64,000 bases of DNA from Bacteroidales bacterium (lineage in GTDB: Bacteria > Bacteroidota > Bacteroidia > Bacteroidales > Paludibacteraceae): assembly GCA_012837935.1 (NCBI GenBank), contig DUQG01000003.1, positions 91,408 through 155,407 on the forward strand, given 5' to 3'. Position numbers and translations under genes: made by a program. Shown here piece by piece: positions 15,351 to 23,948 of this stretch. The notes under the pieces were generated by a model, which saw nothing but the letters and a program-made list of their open reading frames with translations, searched no databases and was not told the DNA's origin. Each line of letters begins with the position of its first letter. Within the stretch, counting starts at the first letter, position 1.

Positions 15351-16682
15351 ATGTTGCTCAATATTTTTACAGATGTATATTTTATCACGCCAAATTGGGT
15401 CGATTACCTTCTACTCGCCTTGTCGATGCTGTTTTTAGTCTTCTCTGGATTTTTCGGTGCTTGGGAAGTAGCTTACTTTTCATTGAAGCCGGAAGATACC
15501 GATGAACTGCTCGAAAGTGATGAGAAAAGAGAGCGAAACGCCATTAAACTACTTAGTTCGCCACAGAAATTATTAGCAACAATTATTATCGGAAATAGTA
15601 TGGCAAGCATTGCATTTATCGTACTTGCCGCCACATTTACCTATTCTGTTTTTGATTTTAGCTTACAACCTGTATGGGGTTTTATTGCACCGATTTTAAT
15701 TATTGCGTTAGTCTTACTTACTTTTGGGCAAATTATGCCGAAAGTATATGCCTCTGAACTTCCAAAGAAAACCGTATTGAAAAGTTCAAACATTATTTTG
15801 GCTTTACAAAATTTCCTCAAACCCTTCGTTAACTTACTTGCCAACTCCAAAGTATTGGTTAATAGCCGACTGACAAAGCTCAATCTCAATCTTATTTCTA
15901 TGGATGAACTTTCGCAAGCGCTTGACCTAAGCGAAGAGCAACAGGAAGAAGACAAAGAGATGTTGGAAGGAATTATCAAGTTTGGAAATATTCAGGTGTC
16001 TGATATTATGACTTCGCGAGTTGATATGGTAAACTTGGATATTAAGCTAAATTTCAAGCAATTGCTAGAGGTGGTTATCGAATCGGGTTATTCTCGTTTG
16101 CCGGTTTATTCGGGCAGTAGAGATAATATCAAAGGTATTCTTTTCAGTAAAGACTTGTTGCCTTACTTGGACAAACCCGTTAGTTTTCGCTGGCAAAGTC
16201 TTATCCGCCAACCTTACTATGTGCCTGAAACAAAGAAGATTGACGACCTATTAAGCGAATTTCAAGAAAATCGCGTACACTTAGCCATCGTAGTCGATGA
16301 ATACGGCGGCACAGCCGGATTGGTAACTTTGGAAGATATTATAGAGGAAATAGTAGGCGACATCAGCGACGAATACGACGAGGAAGAAACATTGTTCCAA
16401 AAAGTGGATAATCACACCTACATTTTCGAAGCTAAAATCTCACTCAACGACTTTTACAAAGCAACAGAGATAGACAGTGAGCAATTTGACAAAATAACCG
16501 AAGATGTGGAAACTTTGGCGGGAATGATTTTGGAAATAAAAGGCGAAATGCCTGCCAAAAATGAGATGATTCCTTACATGCACTATGTTTTTGAAATAAT
16601 GGCTGTGGATAAACGCCGTATAAAGAAAGTAAAACTGCATATTAAAAACGACCCTAACAAACCTACCGATGACGAAGCATAA
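15351..16682 (+). CDS. gldE: GldE-like gliding-motility-associated CBS/CorC membrane protein
   Basis: 443 aa from ATG 15351, with the TAnnTTTG box 34 nt upstream supporting this start. N-terminal DUF21/CNNM membrane domain with about four helices (VDYLLLALSMLFLVFSGFF; LLATIIIGNSMASIAFIVL; FIAPILIIALVLLTFGQIMP). Two CBS domains follow (about 205-330; DIMTSRVDMV and VVDEYGGTAGLVTLEDIIEE), then a CorC/HlyC transporter-associated domain. The HlyC/CorC architecture adjoining gldD identifies GldE, linked in Bacteroidetes to gliding/type IX secretion function. The stop overlaps gldD by 14 nt. Possible ion binding is inferred from CorC relatives only. Confidence 0.9.
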   Translation: MLLNIFTDVYFITPNWVDYLLLALSMLFLVFSGFFGAWEVAYFSLKPEDTDELLESDEKRERNAIKLLSSPQKLLATIIIGNSMASIAFIVLAATFTYSVFDFSLQPVWGFIAPILIIALVLLTFGQIMPKVYASELPKKTVLKSSNIILALQNFLKPFVNLLANSKVLVNSRLTKLNLNLISMDELSQALDLSEEQQEEDKEMLEGIIKFGNIQVSDIMTSRVDMVNLDIKLNFKQLLEVVIESGYSRLPVYSGSRDNIKGILFSKDLLPYLDKPVSFRWQSLIRQPYYVPETKKIDDLLSEFQENRVHLAIVVDEYGGTAGLVTLEDIIEEIVGDISDEYDEEETLFQKVDNHTYIFEAKISLNDFYKATEIDSEQFDKITEDVETLAGMILEIKGEMPAKNEMIPYMHYVFEIMAVDKRRIKKVKLHIKNDPNKPTDDEA

Positions 16683-17256
16683 GTTCTTAACATATTGCTG
16701 TGTCGTTTTTTTACTTGTGGGTGCGGGATTGCAAGCTTGCAAAGAAAAGAGCAATCCACGTCCAAAAGGCTATTTCAGGGTGGATTTACCACCACATGAA
16801 TACAGTCGTTTTGATTCCGCCGCATTTCCTTACTCGTTTGATTTTTCGCAGTCGGCTCAAATTATCACAAGACAAGAGCAAGGCGAGAAATTTTGGATTG
16901 ACCTTAATTATCCGCACTTAAACGCTAATATCTATTGCAGCTATAAGCCTATTCATGCTAATTTGTTTGAGCTAAGCGAAGATACTCGAAACATCGTGTA
17001 CAAACATGCTGTACGTGCAGATGCCATCTCGGAACTTCCCTACGAAAATCCGGACAAAAAGGTTTATGCTATTCTCTACGAGTTGAGTGGAAATGCTGCT
17101 TCGCCCTACCAATTTGTAATTACCGACAGCACAAAGCATTTTTTCAGAGCAGCACTCTATTTCGAGAGCACACCCAACAAAGACAGCATTGCCCCGATGG
17201 CAAAGTACATTGAGCAAGATATTGTACAGATAATTGAAAGTTTCGAGTGGAAATAA
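16669..17256 (+). CDS. gldD: GldD gliding-motility lipoprotein
   Basis: 195 aa with a lipoprotein signal peptide (hydrophobic YCCVVFLLVGAGLQAC; lipobox LQAC, Cys about 24). The mature part begins with RPKGYFRVDLPPHEY, a hallmark of GldD, followed by a beta-rich domain. GldD is required for gliding and, in several species, for the type IX secretion machinery. The start codon lies inside the end of gldE (14-nt overlap), the usual gldE-gldD arrangement, so the two are translationally coupled. Confidence 0.92.
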   Translation: MTKHKFLTYCCVVFLLVGAGLQACKEKSNPRPKGYFRVDLPPHEYSRFDSAAFPYSFDFSQSAQIITRQEQGEKFWIDLNYPHLNANIYCSYKPIHANLFELSEDTRNIVYKHAVRADAISELPYENPDKKVYAILYELSGNAASPYQFVITDSTKHFFRAALYFESTPNKDSIAPMAKYIEQDIVQIIESFEWK

Positions 17257-17345
17257 CATCTTTTATTTAGCTTTTTTGTATATGTTTGTAACTTAGATTG
17301 ACAAGATTTTTTCAATAAAAACGAATATTTCTAAAAACCACCCAT

Positions 17346-18095
17346 ATGAAAAAGTACCTATTATTTTTAGTTGTTAGCTTATTTTTCACTTTCTGCACAC
17401 CCAAGCAATGGGTTTTGACCAACGCAACAACCACTGCCATCCCTATTGATGCAAGCACGGAACAATATGCAGATAAAGAGATGCAAGCCTATATCGAACC
17501 GATTAAGCAGCAACTGGATAAAGAAATGAACCAAGTTATCGGCGAAAGTCTGCATGATATGCGCGCTGGGAAACCGGAAAGTTTGCTGTCAAACTGGAGT
17601 TCGGATGTTTACCTGTTGGCAGCATCGGAATTTTTGAAAGAGCAAGTGGATATGTCGGTAGTAAATATGGGTAGTTTGCGTGCTCCGGTGCTCAAAGGCA
17701 ATATTAGCGTAGGCACTATTTTTCAACTAATGCCTTTTGAGAATGAACTGGTTATCCTCTATTTGCGAGGTTCTGAAATTAGTAAGCTTTTTAATATTTT
17801 TGCTTTGGAAGGTGGACAAGGTATAGGCGGATGTAGTTTCGAGATAAAAGCCAACAAAGCTATCAACTGCAAAATTCAAGGTAAAGCCATCGAAGAAAAT
17901 AAACTTTACAGCATAGCTACCAATGATTTTCTGGCAGGCGGAAACGACCGCATGGTGCCGTTGGCAACACCCGAAAAACGAATTGATACAGGTCTAAAAA
18001 TCAGAAATATCCTGATGGCACACGTAATCCGTGAAACTCGAAATGGTAGAAAAATTGATGCCAAGTTGGACGGCAGAATTAGCAATCAGAATTAA
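17346..18095 (+). CDS. 5'-nucleotidase C-terminal-domain lipoprotein
   Basis: 249 aa. A lipoprotein signal is followed by FCTPKQW (Cys about 17). The remainder is the C-terminal substrate-recognition domain of UshA-like 5'-nucleotidases: NWSSDVYLLAA, VNMGSLRAPVLKG, LMPFENELVILYLRG, IATNDFLAGGNDRM. In many Bacteroidetes this domain is encoded separately, next to a metallophosphatase gene that holds the active site. Here no such partner is adjacent (the next gene is convergent and unrelated), so it is either an orphan or works with a distant partner. A TATGTTTG box at 17281-17288 could be its -7 element. Confidence 0.88.
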   Translation: MKKYLLFLVVSLFFTFCTPKQWVLTNATTTAIPIDASTEQYADKEMQAYIEPIKQQLDKEMNQVIGESLHDMRAGKPESLLSNWSSDVYLLAASEFLKEQVDMSVVNMGSLRAPVLKGNISVGTIFQLMPFENELVILYLRGSEISKLFNIFALEGGQGIGGCSFEIKANKAINCKIQGKAIEENKLYSIATNDFLAGGNDRMVPLATPEKRIDTGLKIRNILMAHVIRETRNGRKIDAKLDGRISNQN

Positions 18096-18218
18096 TTGCC
18101 ACGGCTTTCAAGCCGTGGATTAATCATTCTAATTCATTGAGGGGGGCTTTAGCCAAAATTTATTTATTCTTACTATTCATAGACTTGTAAATAATCCACG
18201 CCATAAATGGTGTGGCAA
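18096..18218. repeat. CCACGAC/GGCTTTAGCC repeat element, copy 1
   Basis: A dispersed palindromic element that fills exactly the space between two convergent stop codons. It starts TTGCCACGGCTTTCAAGCCG, has GGCTTTAGCCAAAA in the middle, and ends CCACGCC...GGTGTGGCAA, so the ends are inverted copies. Related copies are at 34588 and 45463. It may serve as the bidirectional terminator for both neighbours. Confidence 0.8.
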
Positions 18219-21191
18219 TTAATCACACGGCTTCATCACCACACCTCTGTTTTTTCGTCCGTCCACTTTTACCACTATCGGTTTTTCAAAACGCACATGC
18301 CGAACATATTCCGACTCATAAACCGCAGGTTGTGCATTTAGGAAATCCAAGTCATACGTACCATCGCCCTGAAACGGATTAATGGTAAAATACGAAACAC
18401 CAAACGATGTCAAATTTTGGAAAAAATGCGTTCCTTGACTGGGGTCAATTCGGTAATTCGACAATCCGCTTTCCACGATTACACGCGCATTGCAGATATG
18501 CGACCATTTCACGGGAATACCAAGCCAAACATCACTTGAGCCCCATCTTCCCGGTCCCACAAGCACGTAATTTCGGTCTTCTTCCTGCATTTTTTTATTT
18601 ACTTTTTCAATTTCATACATGATTAACTGATTTTTCGCCGGATTAAAAGCTTCCGGTTTCACATAAACCACGTCGTAAATATCATTGGTAATTCCGTGCC
18701 CCAAAGCACTTTCGCAGGTGATAATCGTGTTTTCATCCGGAATTTTCCCGATATCTTCGTGAATTGTTTCCTTGCTGTCCACAATCGGACGAATTTGTAG
18801 CAAGTAAAAACTGTGGGTTGGTTTATCCGAATAGTCAAGATTTACCGCAAACTCAATTTCAATAGGTCGTCCCATTTCCGCATGTGCAATCCGTAAAATC
18901 TGCTTCAAAATATCCGCTAACGGAAACACATTATGCTGCAAAATATTGGCAAACGTAACCACCCTTCGCCCTTTATCAAAAATATTATCGTAAATACGCT
19001 GGTCTTGCAGGTTAAAAGTCGAAGCAATGTATTTCAGCGTTCCATCTTCGTCGGCATCCTGCACGCGTACTTTGCTCAAGTTAAAACTATCGTCCACTTG
19101 CGGCACAAAATCAGTTTGAGTGCAATCCAACGCATAGAAATAAGTCTGAGTTTCTCGCAATGCCAAGTCAAGCGTACTCGTTTGCAGGACGTTATTTGGA
19201 TGATAAGGCGAAAAACGAAGCGTCATCCCACCATCCACAATGTATTTTCCTAACCCGACAGCAACATTCGCAATTCCTTCCTCAGCTTTTTCGGCACCGA
19301 GCGGATAGAAATTAAGCGAACGAGCCACACCCGAAAAAGATGGATAAAATCGAAGTCCGTAGCAATTCCCAACCATTTCCTGAAGCACAATCGCCATTTT
19401 TTCCTCATCAATCACATTTTTAGTCGCTTTCATATAGGATTTACTATCTTGATAGAAGACAGACGCATACACTGCCTTCACCGCTTCGGCAATCATCATC
19501 AGCATATTAGTTTTGCTTTTGGCATCAAAAGGCACCATATAAGTAGAATAAATTCCCGCAAAAGGCTGATAATGTGAATCTTCCAACAAACTCGACGAAC
19601 GCACCGCAACAGGCGTATGTACCGCACCCAAAAAGGCATAAAGGTCTGCTAACACGTTTCGTGGCAGACGTGCTTTCAGGAAATGGCGTAAAATCTCACT
19701 ATCACTCACATCCGACAAGGCGATTGGGTACAAATTGTTTTTTTCCATAAATTCCGAAAAAACATCCGTACAAAGTACCACCGTTCGTGGAATCATCACG
19801 TCCGTATTGGGAAAATCGTCCAAAATATCGTTGGATTTTATCATCGAATCCACAAAAGCCAATCCCCGCCCTTTTCCTCCGAGTGAACCTTCGCCAATCC
19901 GTGCAAAATTGGAATATTGGTCAAATCTATCCCTGCGAAACTCAGCCACCACACCGCGGTTTTTAATTTTCCGATAGGTTACTATGGCATCAAAAATAAT
20001 TTGACGCAGCCGATTCATATCGGTCTCTTCTCTGGAAGAAGGCACTTTGATATTTTCCAAAAACTCCGCCAACGGAAACATCGCACGCGAGTAGAGCCAA
20101 CGAGAAATGTCATTTCCTGAAGTGTGGTAATAGAGTGAATTATCACTCACATTGAAAATCTCATCCTGCAAATCCCGTAGATTTTGTACACGCATTTCTT
20201 CCTCGCCCGTTTCCGGATTTCGAAATACAAAATCGCCGAAACCAAAGTTATTCGTGATCATTTCCATCAATTCCACCATCGGCTTTTTGGAGAGCTTGTG
20301 TACAAAAGCCGCATTTTGTTCATCGGCAAGCTGATGGTTACTATCGTCTGTGGACTGTACTATCAGCGGCATATGCAGATCATGCTTTCTGATTTCTTTA
20401 CACAGTTCTATTCCGGCATAGTTGCTTTTTACACCATTTTTCATAAAACTCACATCGGTAATGACACCGAGCATGTTTTTTTTATATTTATTGTAAATGG
20501 CAATGGCTTCTTCGTAATTTCGTGCCATCAAAATTTTTGGTCTGCCACGCATACGCAACATCTGCTCATGCTCATTCAGTGCTTCCGTCATAAAAGAGCG
20601 TGATTGAATAAATATATGCTTATACAAATGCGGCAACAACGATGAATAAAACCGCACAGAATCCTCCACAAATAAAATCACCTGAACACCCACGGAATCC
20701 ACATCTTCCCGGACATTCATCTTATCCTCTATCAACTTCACAATAGCAAGTAGTAAATCCGAATTTCCCAACCAACTAAACACATAATCAATCGCACTCA
20801 AATCTTCCTTAGCAATGCGTTCCGAGACCATTCTCGAAAATGGCGTAAGCACTACAATCGGGATATCGTGATAGTCGGCTTTCACTTTTTTTGCCCACTC
20901 AAAAGGATTTACACTGTCGCCACTCGGCATGGAAATAATCAGTTCGAAAGTATGTTCTTTCAACGCCTTATTTGCCTCTTCCTCACTTCCCACAAGCGTA
21001 AATCGCGGTGGATAGCGCAAGTTAAGCAAAGTATATTCATTGAAAATTTGTTCATCCACTCGCCCGTCTTCTTCCAAGGCAAATGCATCGTACTTGCTGG
21101 CATAGAGCAAGATATTATAAATTCGATGCCGCATCAGACTGGCAAAAGAAGTGTCTTTGAAATAGAGTTTTTTAATGGAATTGGTATTCAT
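18219..21191 (-). CDS. Tandem receiver domains fused to a PEP-synthase/PPDK-like ATP-grasp domain
   Basis: 990 aa. Residues about 60-160 form a degenerate receiver (no acceptor Asp at LIISMPSGDS). Residues about 168-320 form a canonical receiver: FVEDS acidic pair, acceptor Asp246 in ITDVSF, and the conserved Lys in HKLSKKP. From about 430 comes a PEP/pyruvate-binding ATP-grasp domain: GEGSLGGKGRGLAF, VAVRSSSLLEDSHYQPFAG, and a late IEIEFAVNLDY...YLLQIRPI segment. The phosphohistidine swivelling domain (TSH motif) and PEP-binding barrel are absent, so it cannot be a full PEP synthase. A phosphorylation-regulated ATP-dependent phosphotransferase is one reading. Similar fusions are frequent in Bacteroidetes and often annotated as PEP synthase. 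Monocistronic. Confidence 0.85.
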   Translation of the reverse strand: MNTNSIKKLYFKDTSFASLMRHRIYNILLYASKYDAFALEEDGRVDEQIFNEYTLLNLRYPPRFTLVGSEEEANKALKEHTFELIISMPSGDSVNPFEWAKKVKADYHDIPIVVLTPFSRMVSERIAKEDLSAIDYVFSWLGNSDLLLAIVKLIEDKMNVREDVDSVGVQVILFVEDSVRFYSSLLPHLYKHIFIQSRSFMTEALNEHEQMLRMRGRPKILMARNYEEAIAIYNKYKKNMLGVITDVSFMKNGVKSNYAGIELCKEIRKHDLHMPLIVQSTDDSNHQLADEQNAAFVHKLSKKPMVELMEMITNNFGFGDFVFRNPETGEEEMRVQNLRDLQDEIFNVSDNSLYYHTSGNDISRWLYSRAMFPLAEFLENIKVPSSREETDMNRLRQIIFDAIVTYRKIKNRGVVAEFRRDRFDQYSNFARIGEGSLGGKGRGLAFVDSMIKSNDILDDFPNTDVMIPRTVVLCTDVFSEFMEKNNLYPIALSDVSDSEILRHFLKARLPRNVLADLYAFLGAVHTPVAVRSSSLLEDSHYQPFAGIYSTYMVPFDAKSKTNMLMMIAEAVKAVYASVFYQDSKSYMKATKNVIDEEKMAIVLQEMVGNCYGLRFYPSFSGVARSLNFYPLGAEKAEEGIANVAVGLGKYIVDGGMTLRFSPYHPNNVLQTSTLDLALRETQTYFYALDCTQTDFVPQVDDSFNLSKVRVQDADEDGTLKYIASTFNLQDQRIYDNIFDKGRRVVTFANILQHNVFPLADILKQILRIAHAEMGRPIEIEFAVNLDYSDKPTHSFYLLQIRPIVDSKETIHEDIGKIPDENTIITCESALGHGITNDIYDVVYVKPEAFNPAKNQLIMYEIEKVNKKMQEEDRNYVLVGPGRWGSSDVWLGIPVKWSHICNARVIVESGLSNYRIDPSQGTHFFQNLTSFGVSYFTINPFQGDGTYDLDFLNAQPAVYESEYVRHVRFEKPIVVKVDGRKNRGVVMKPCD

Positions 21192-21530
21192 TGGATTTAC
21201 AATATGTGATTGACAATTTACGATTGATTTATAATCATTTGAATGCAGGAAAGCTAACTTCCCTTTTCAAGTAAAATATTTTTCAAAAATAATTGAAATT
21301 ATTTGATTATCACAAATAAAAACACTAAACTTGCATAACAATCTAAATGCAACTAACGTAGCTATTTTATCTGTTATTCTGATATTCTCGCACATAGAAA
21401 ACTGCGTTTTTAGATAATTTTACTTACATTTTGTCACAAATATTAATATTTACGCCTATTTCACAAAAAAGCATTTTCAGGAAAAAATTCAAAATATCAA
21501 TTTTTCACAATACTAATTATATTTATAACC
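21192..21530. other. Divergent intergenic region upstream of gdhA
   Basis: 339 nt between divergently oriented genes. It is AT-rich and should contain both promoters. A perfect 14-bp palindrome AAATATTAATATTT lies at 21438-21451, about 80 nt before gdhA, and TCACAAAT-type words recur around it. No consensus TAnnTTTG box stands out clearly, and no gene is present. Confidence 0.5.
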
Positions 21531-22862
21531 ATGAATCTAGAAAAAATAATGCAACAGCTCGAAGCGAAGCATCCGGGCGAACAAGAGTACTTACAAGCTG
21601 TAAGAGAAGTGCTTATGACCATTGAAGAGGTTTACAATCAGCATCCTGAGTTTGAAAAGGCTAAAATTGCCGAGCGTATGGTTGAACCCGACCGTATTTT
21701 CACGTTCAAAGTGCCTTGGGTGGACGACCACGGCGAAGTTCACGTGAACTTGGGCTACCGCGTGCAATACAACAATGCCATTGGTCCCTACAAAGGCGGA
21801 ATTCGTTTTCACCCTTCCGTAAATCTTTCTATTTTGAAATTTTTAGGTTTTGAGCAAACTTTCAAAAATGCCTTGACTACGCTACCTATGGGTGGTGGAA
21901 AAGGTGGTTCTGATTTTAATCCACGCGGTAAATCAGACGGCGAAGTAATGCGTTTCTGCCAAGCTTTTATCACGGAACTTTGGCAACATATCGGCGAAAA
22001 TACCGATGTCCCTGCCGGAGATATTGGTGTTGGTGCTCGTGAAGTAGGTTATATGTATGGCATGTATCGCAAATTGGCTCACGTGAATACAGGTGTATTT
22101 ACGGGTAAAGGTTTAGAATACGGCGGTTCACTAATTCGTCCGGAAGCAACAGGTTTTGGCGCTATGTATTTTGTAAAACAGATGCTTGAAACCGCCGGCG
22201 ACAACATTAAAGGAAAAACCATTGCCGTATCCGGTTTTGGGAATGTGGCGTGGGGAGCAGTAACAAAAGCTACCGAAATGGGTGCAAAAGTAGTTACTAT
22301 TTCCGGTCCTGACGGATATGTATTCGACGAAAATGGAATTTCGGGAGAAAAAATCGACTATATGCTCGAACTTCGTGCTACTTGCAACGACGTAGTGGCA
22401 CCGTATGCAGAGAAATTTGGTGCGAAATTCGTTCCCGGTCGCAAACCTTGGGAAGTAAAAGTGGATATTGCTATGCCATGTGCTACTCAAAATGAGCTAA
22501 ACGGCGATGACGCTAAAAACATCGTAGCTAACGGAACAAAATACGTGGCAGAAGTTTCCAATATGGGTTGTACACCGGAAGCTATCGATATGTTTATAGA
22601 AAATAAAGTAATCTATGGTCCGGGCAAAGCCGTGAATGCAGGTGGCGTAGCCACTTCCGGTTTGGAAATGACACAAAATGCCATGCATCTTTCTTGGCCT
22701 GCCGAAGAAGTGGACGCGAAACTAAAACAAATCATGAGCGACATCCACAACCAATGTGTAAAATACGGCACGGAAGGCACATATATCAACTATATGAAAG
22801 GTGCGAACATTGCCGGATTTATGAAAGTAGCCAAAGCGATGTTAGCACAAGGTGTGGTGTAG
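21531..22862 (+). CDS. gdhA: NADP(H)-specific glutamate dehydrogenase
   Basis: 443 aa, the hexameric family-I length. It catalyses 2-oxoglutarate + NH4+ + NADPH to glutamate, the main ammonia-assimilating route in many anaerobic Bacteroidetes. Visible motifs: substrate-binding GPYKGGIRFHPSV (85-97), catalytic Lys124 in LPMGGGKGGSDF, DVPAGDIGVG with the catalytic-site Asp, and the Rossmann motif SGFGNVAWGA (about 235). A C-terminal GTYINYMKGANIAGF matches the family. Monocistronic, with a clear terminator at 22886-22918. Confidence 0.96.
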   Translation: MNLEKIMQQLEAKHPGEQEYLQAVREVLMTIEEVYNQHPEFEKAKIAERMVEPDRIFTFKVPWVDDHGEVHVNLGYRVQYNNAIGPYKGGIRFHPSVNLSILKFLGFEQTFKNALTTLPMGGGKGGSDFNPRGKSDGEVMRFCQAFITELWQHIGENTDVPAGDIGVGAREVGYMYGMYRKLAHVNTGVFTGKGLEYGGSLIRPEATGFGAMYFVKQMLETAGDNIKGKTIAVSGFGNVAWGAVTKATEMGAKVVTISGPDGYVFDENGISGEKIDYMLELRATCNDVVAPYAEKFGAKFVPGRKPWEVKVDIAMPCATQNELNGDDAKNIVANGTKYVAEVSNMGCTPEAIDMFIENKVIYGPGKAVNAGGVATSGLEMTQNAMHLSWPAEEVDAKLKQIMSDIHNQCVKYGTEGTYINYMKGANIAGFMKVAKAMLAQGVV

Positions 22863-22885
22863 ATTGTACTTATTCAATAAATAAT

Positions 22886-22918
22886 AAAATTGCTCTTGAG
22901 TTTTCAGGAGCAATTTTT
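22886..22918 (+). terminator. gdhA terminator
   Basis: AAAATTGCTC and GAGCAATTTT pair around a 12-nt loop, followed by TTATTTTT. It begins 24 nt after the gdhA stop. A second small palindrome CTGGCTTTAAGCCAG follows at about 22936. Confidence 0.88.
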
Positions 22919-22976
22919 ATTTTTACACCCAGCAACTGGCTTTAAGCCAGGCTCTGGATATATACTTCCAGTTTTT

Positions 22977-23543
22977 TCACCCAAAAACTTCTTCTATTAC
23001 TTTTGGGAAATACTCATATTCAAGCTTATGCACTTTTTGAGCAATATCATCTTCAGTGTCAGTCGGTTCTACAGTACATTTTGCCTGAAAAATAATATTT
23101 CCTTCATCGTAATTCCTATTTACATAATGAATGGTAATACCGCTTTCTGTTTCTCCGGCTGCTTTTACCGCACGATGCACATAACTGCCATACATACCTT
23201 TGCCGCCAAACTTAGGCAAAAGCGCCGGATGGATATTAATAATCTTATCGGGGAACGCACTTATCAGCAGTTCCGGCACTTTCAAGAGAAATCCGGCCAA
23301 AACAATAGCATTAATATTATACTTTCTTAGAACATTCAAAACAGCTTCACCCGTTTCAAAATCAGATTTCGGAAGTGTTATCGATTTGATATTTAGCTTT
23401 TTAGCTCTTTCATGCACATAAGCATTTGCACGATTAGAAACAATAAGTGGAAAGTGTAATAAATCCGAATTTTGAAAATATTGAATAATATTCTCGGCAT
23501 TTGACCCGGAGCCCGAAGCAAATATTGCGATATTTTTTGGCAT
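22977..23543 (-). CDS. purN: Phosphoribosylglycinamide formyltransferase
   Basis: 188 aa from the ATG at 23541-23543; a TTG 21 nt upstream is possible, but the family starts at MPKNIAIFASGSGSN. GAR transformylase of purine synthesis, using 10-formyl-THF. Motifs: phosphate-binding FASGSGSNAENI (8-19), AGFLLKVPELL, the catalytic region INIHPALLPKFGGKGMYG (Asn/His of the catalytic triad), and GITIHYVNRNYDEGNIIFQ with the Asp. It is divergent from acpP with 150 nt between starts and convergent with gdhA. Confidence 0.94.
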   Translation of the reverse strand: MPKNIAIFASGSGSNAENIIQYFQNSDLLHFPLIVSNRANAYVHERAKKLNIKSITLPKSDFETGEAVLNVLRKYNINAIVLAGFLLKVPELLISAFPDKIINIHPALLPKFGGKGMYGSYVHRAVKAAGETESGITIHYVNRNYDEGNIIFQAKCTVEPTDTEDDIAQKVHKLEYEYFPKVIEEVFG

Positions 23544-23633
23544 TTTTATGCGTTTCTTGCTCAATTCCCTTAGAAATGTGCAGTTTTTTGTGCTTTTTTA
23601 AGAAAATTTGGCGGTAATTACTGAAAAAATGGT

Positions 23634-23641
23634 TATCTTTG
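23634..23641 (+). promoter_or_regulatory. -7 box of the acpP-fabF promoter
   Basis: TATCTTTG, with a TTTG 23 nt upstream (23607-23610) as a slightly distant -33 element. This predicts a 5' leader of about 45 nt before acpP. Confidence 0.65.
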
Positions 23642-23692
23642 CAGCGCAAATTTATAAAACAAATTTTATTTATTCACTAAAAAAGAAAAATT

Positions 23693-23929
23693 ATGTCAGA
23701 AATTGCAGAAAAAGTAAAAGCTATCATCGTTGATAAATTAGGCGTTGACGAAGCAGATGTTGTTGAAACAGCAAGTTTTACAAATGACCTTGGTGCTGAT
23801 TCTTTAGACACAGTGGAATTAATCATGGAATTCGAAAAAGAATTTGGTATCTCAATTCCTGATGAAGAAGCACAAAAAATCTCAACCGTAGGCGACGCTA
23901 TCGCTCACGTAGAAGCTTTGAAAAAATAA
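23693..23929 (+). CDS. acpP: Acyl carrier protein
   Basis: 78 aa, acidic, four-helix carrier protein. The phosphopantetheine attachment serine is Ser37 in [15 protein letters not shown]. It carries growing acyl chains in type II fatty-acid synthesis. fabF begins 19 nt after its stop, and rnc follows, the conserved acpP-fabF-rnc order of Bacteroidetes. Confidence 0.97.
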   Translation: MSEIAEKVKAIIVDKLGVDEADVVETASFTNDLGADSLDTVELIMEFEKEFGISIPDEEAQKISTVGDAIAHVEALKK

Positions 23930-23948
23930 TTTTCCAAAAAACATTTTT

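Noticed and set aside
21438..21451. Specific operator for gdhA
   Set aside because: The AAATATTAATATTT palindrome is AT-only in an AT-rich gap and could be chance; noted in the region entry but not claimed as a site.
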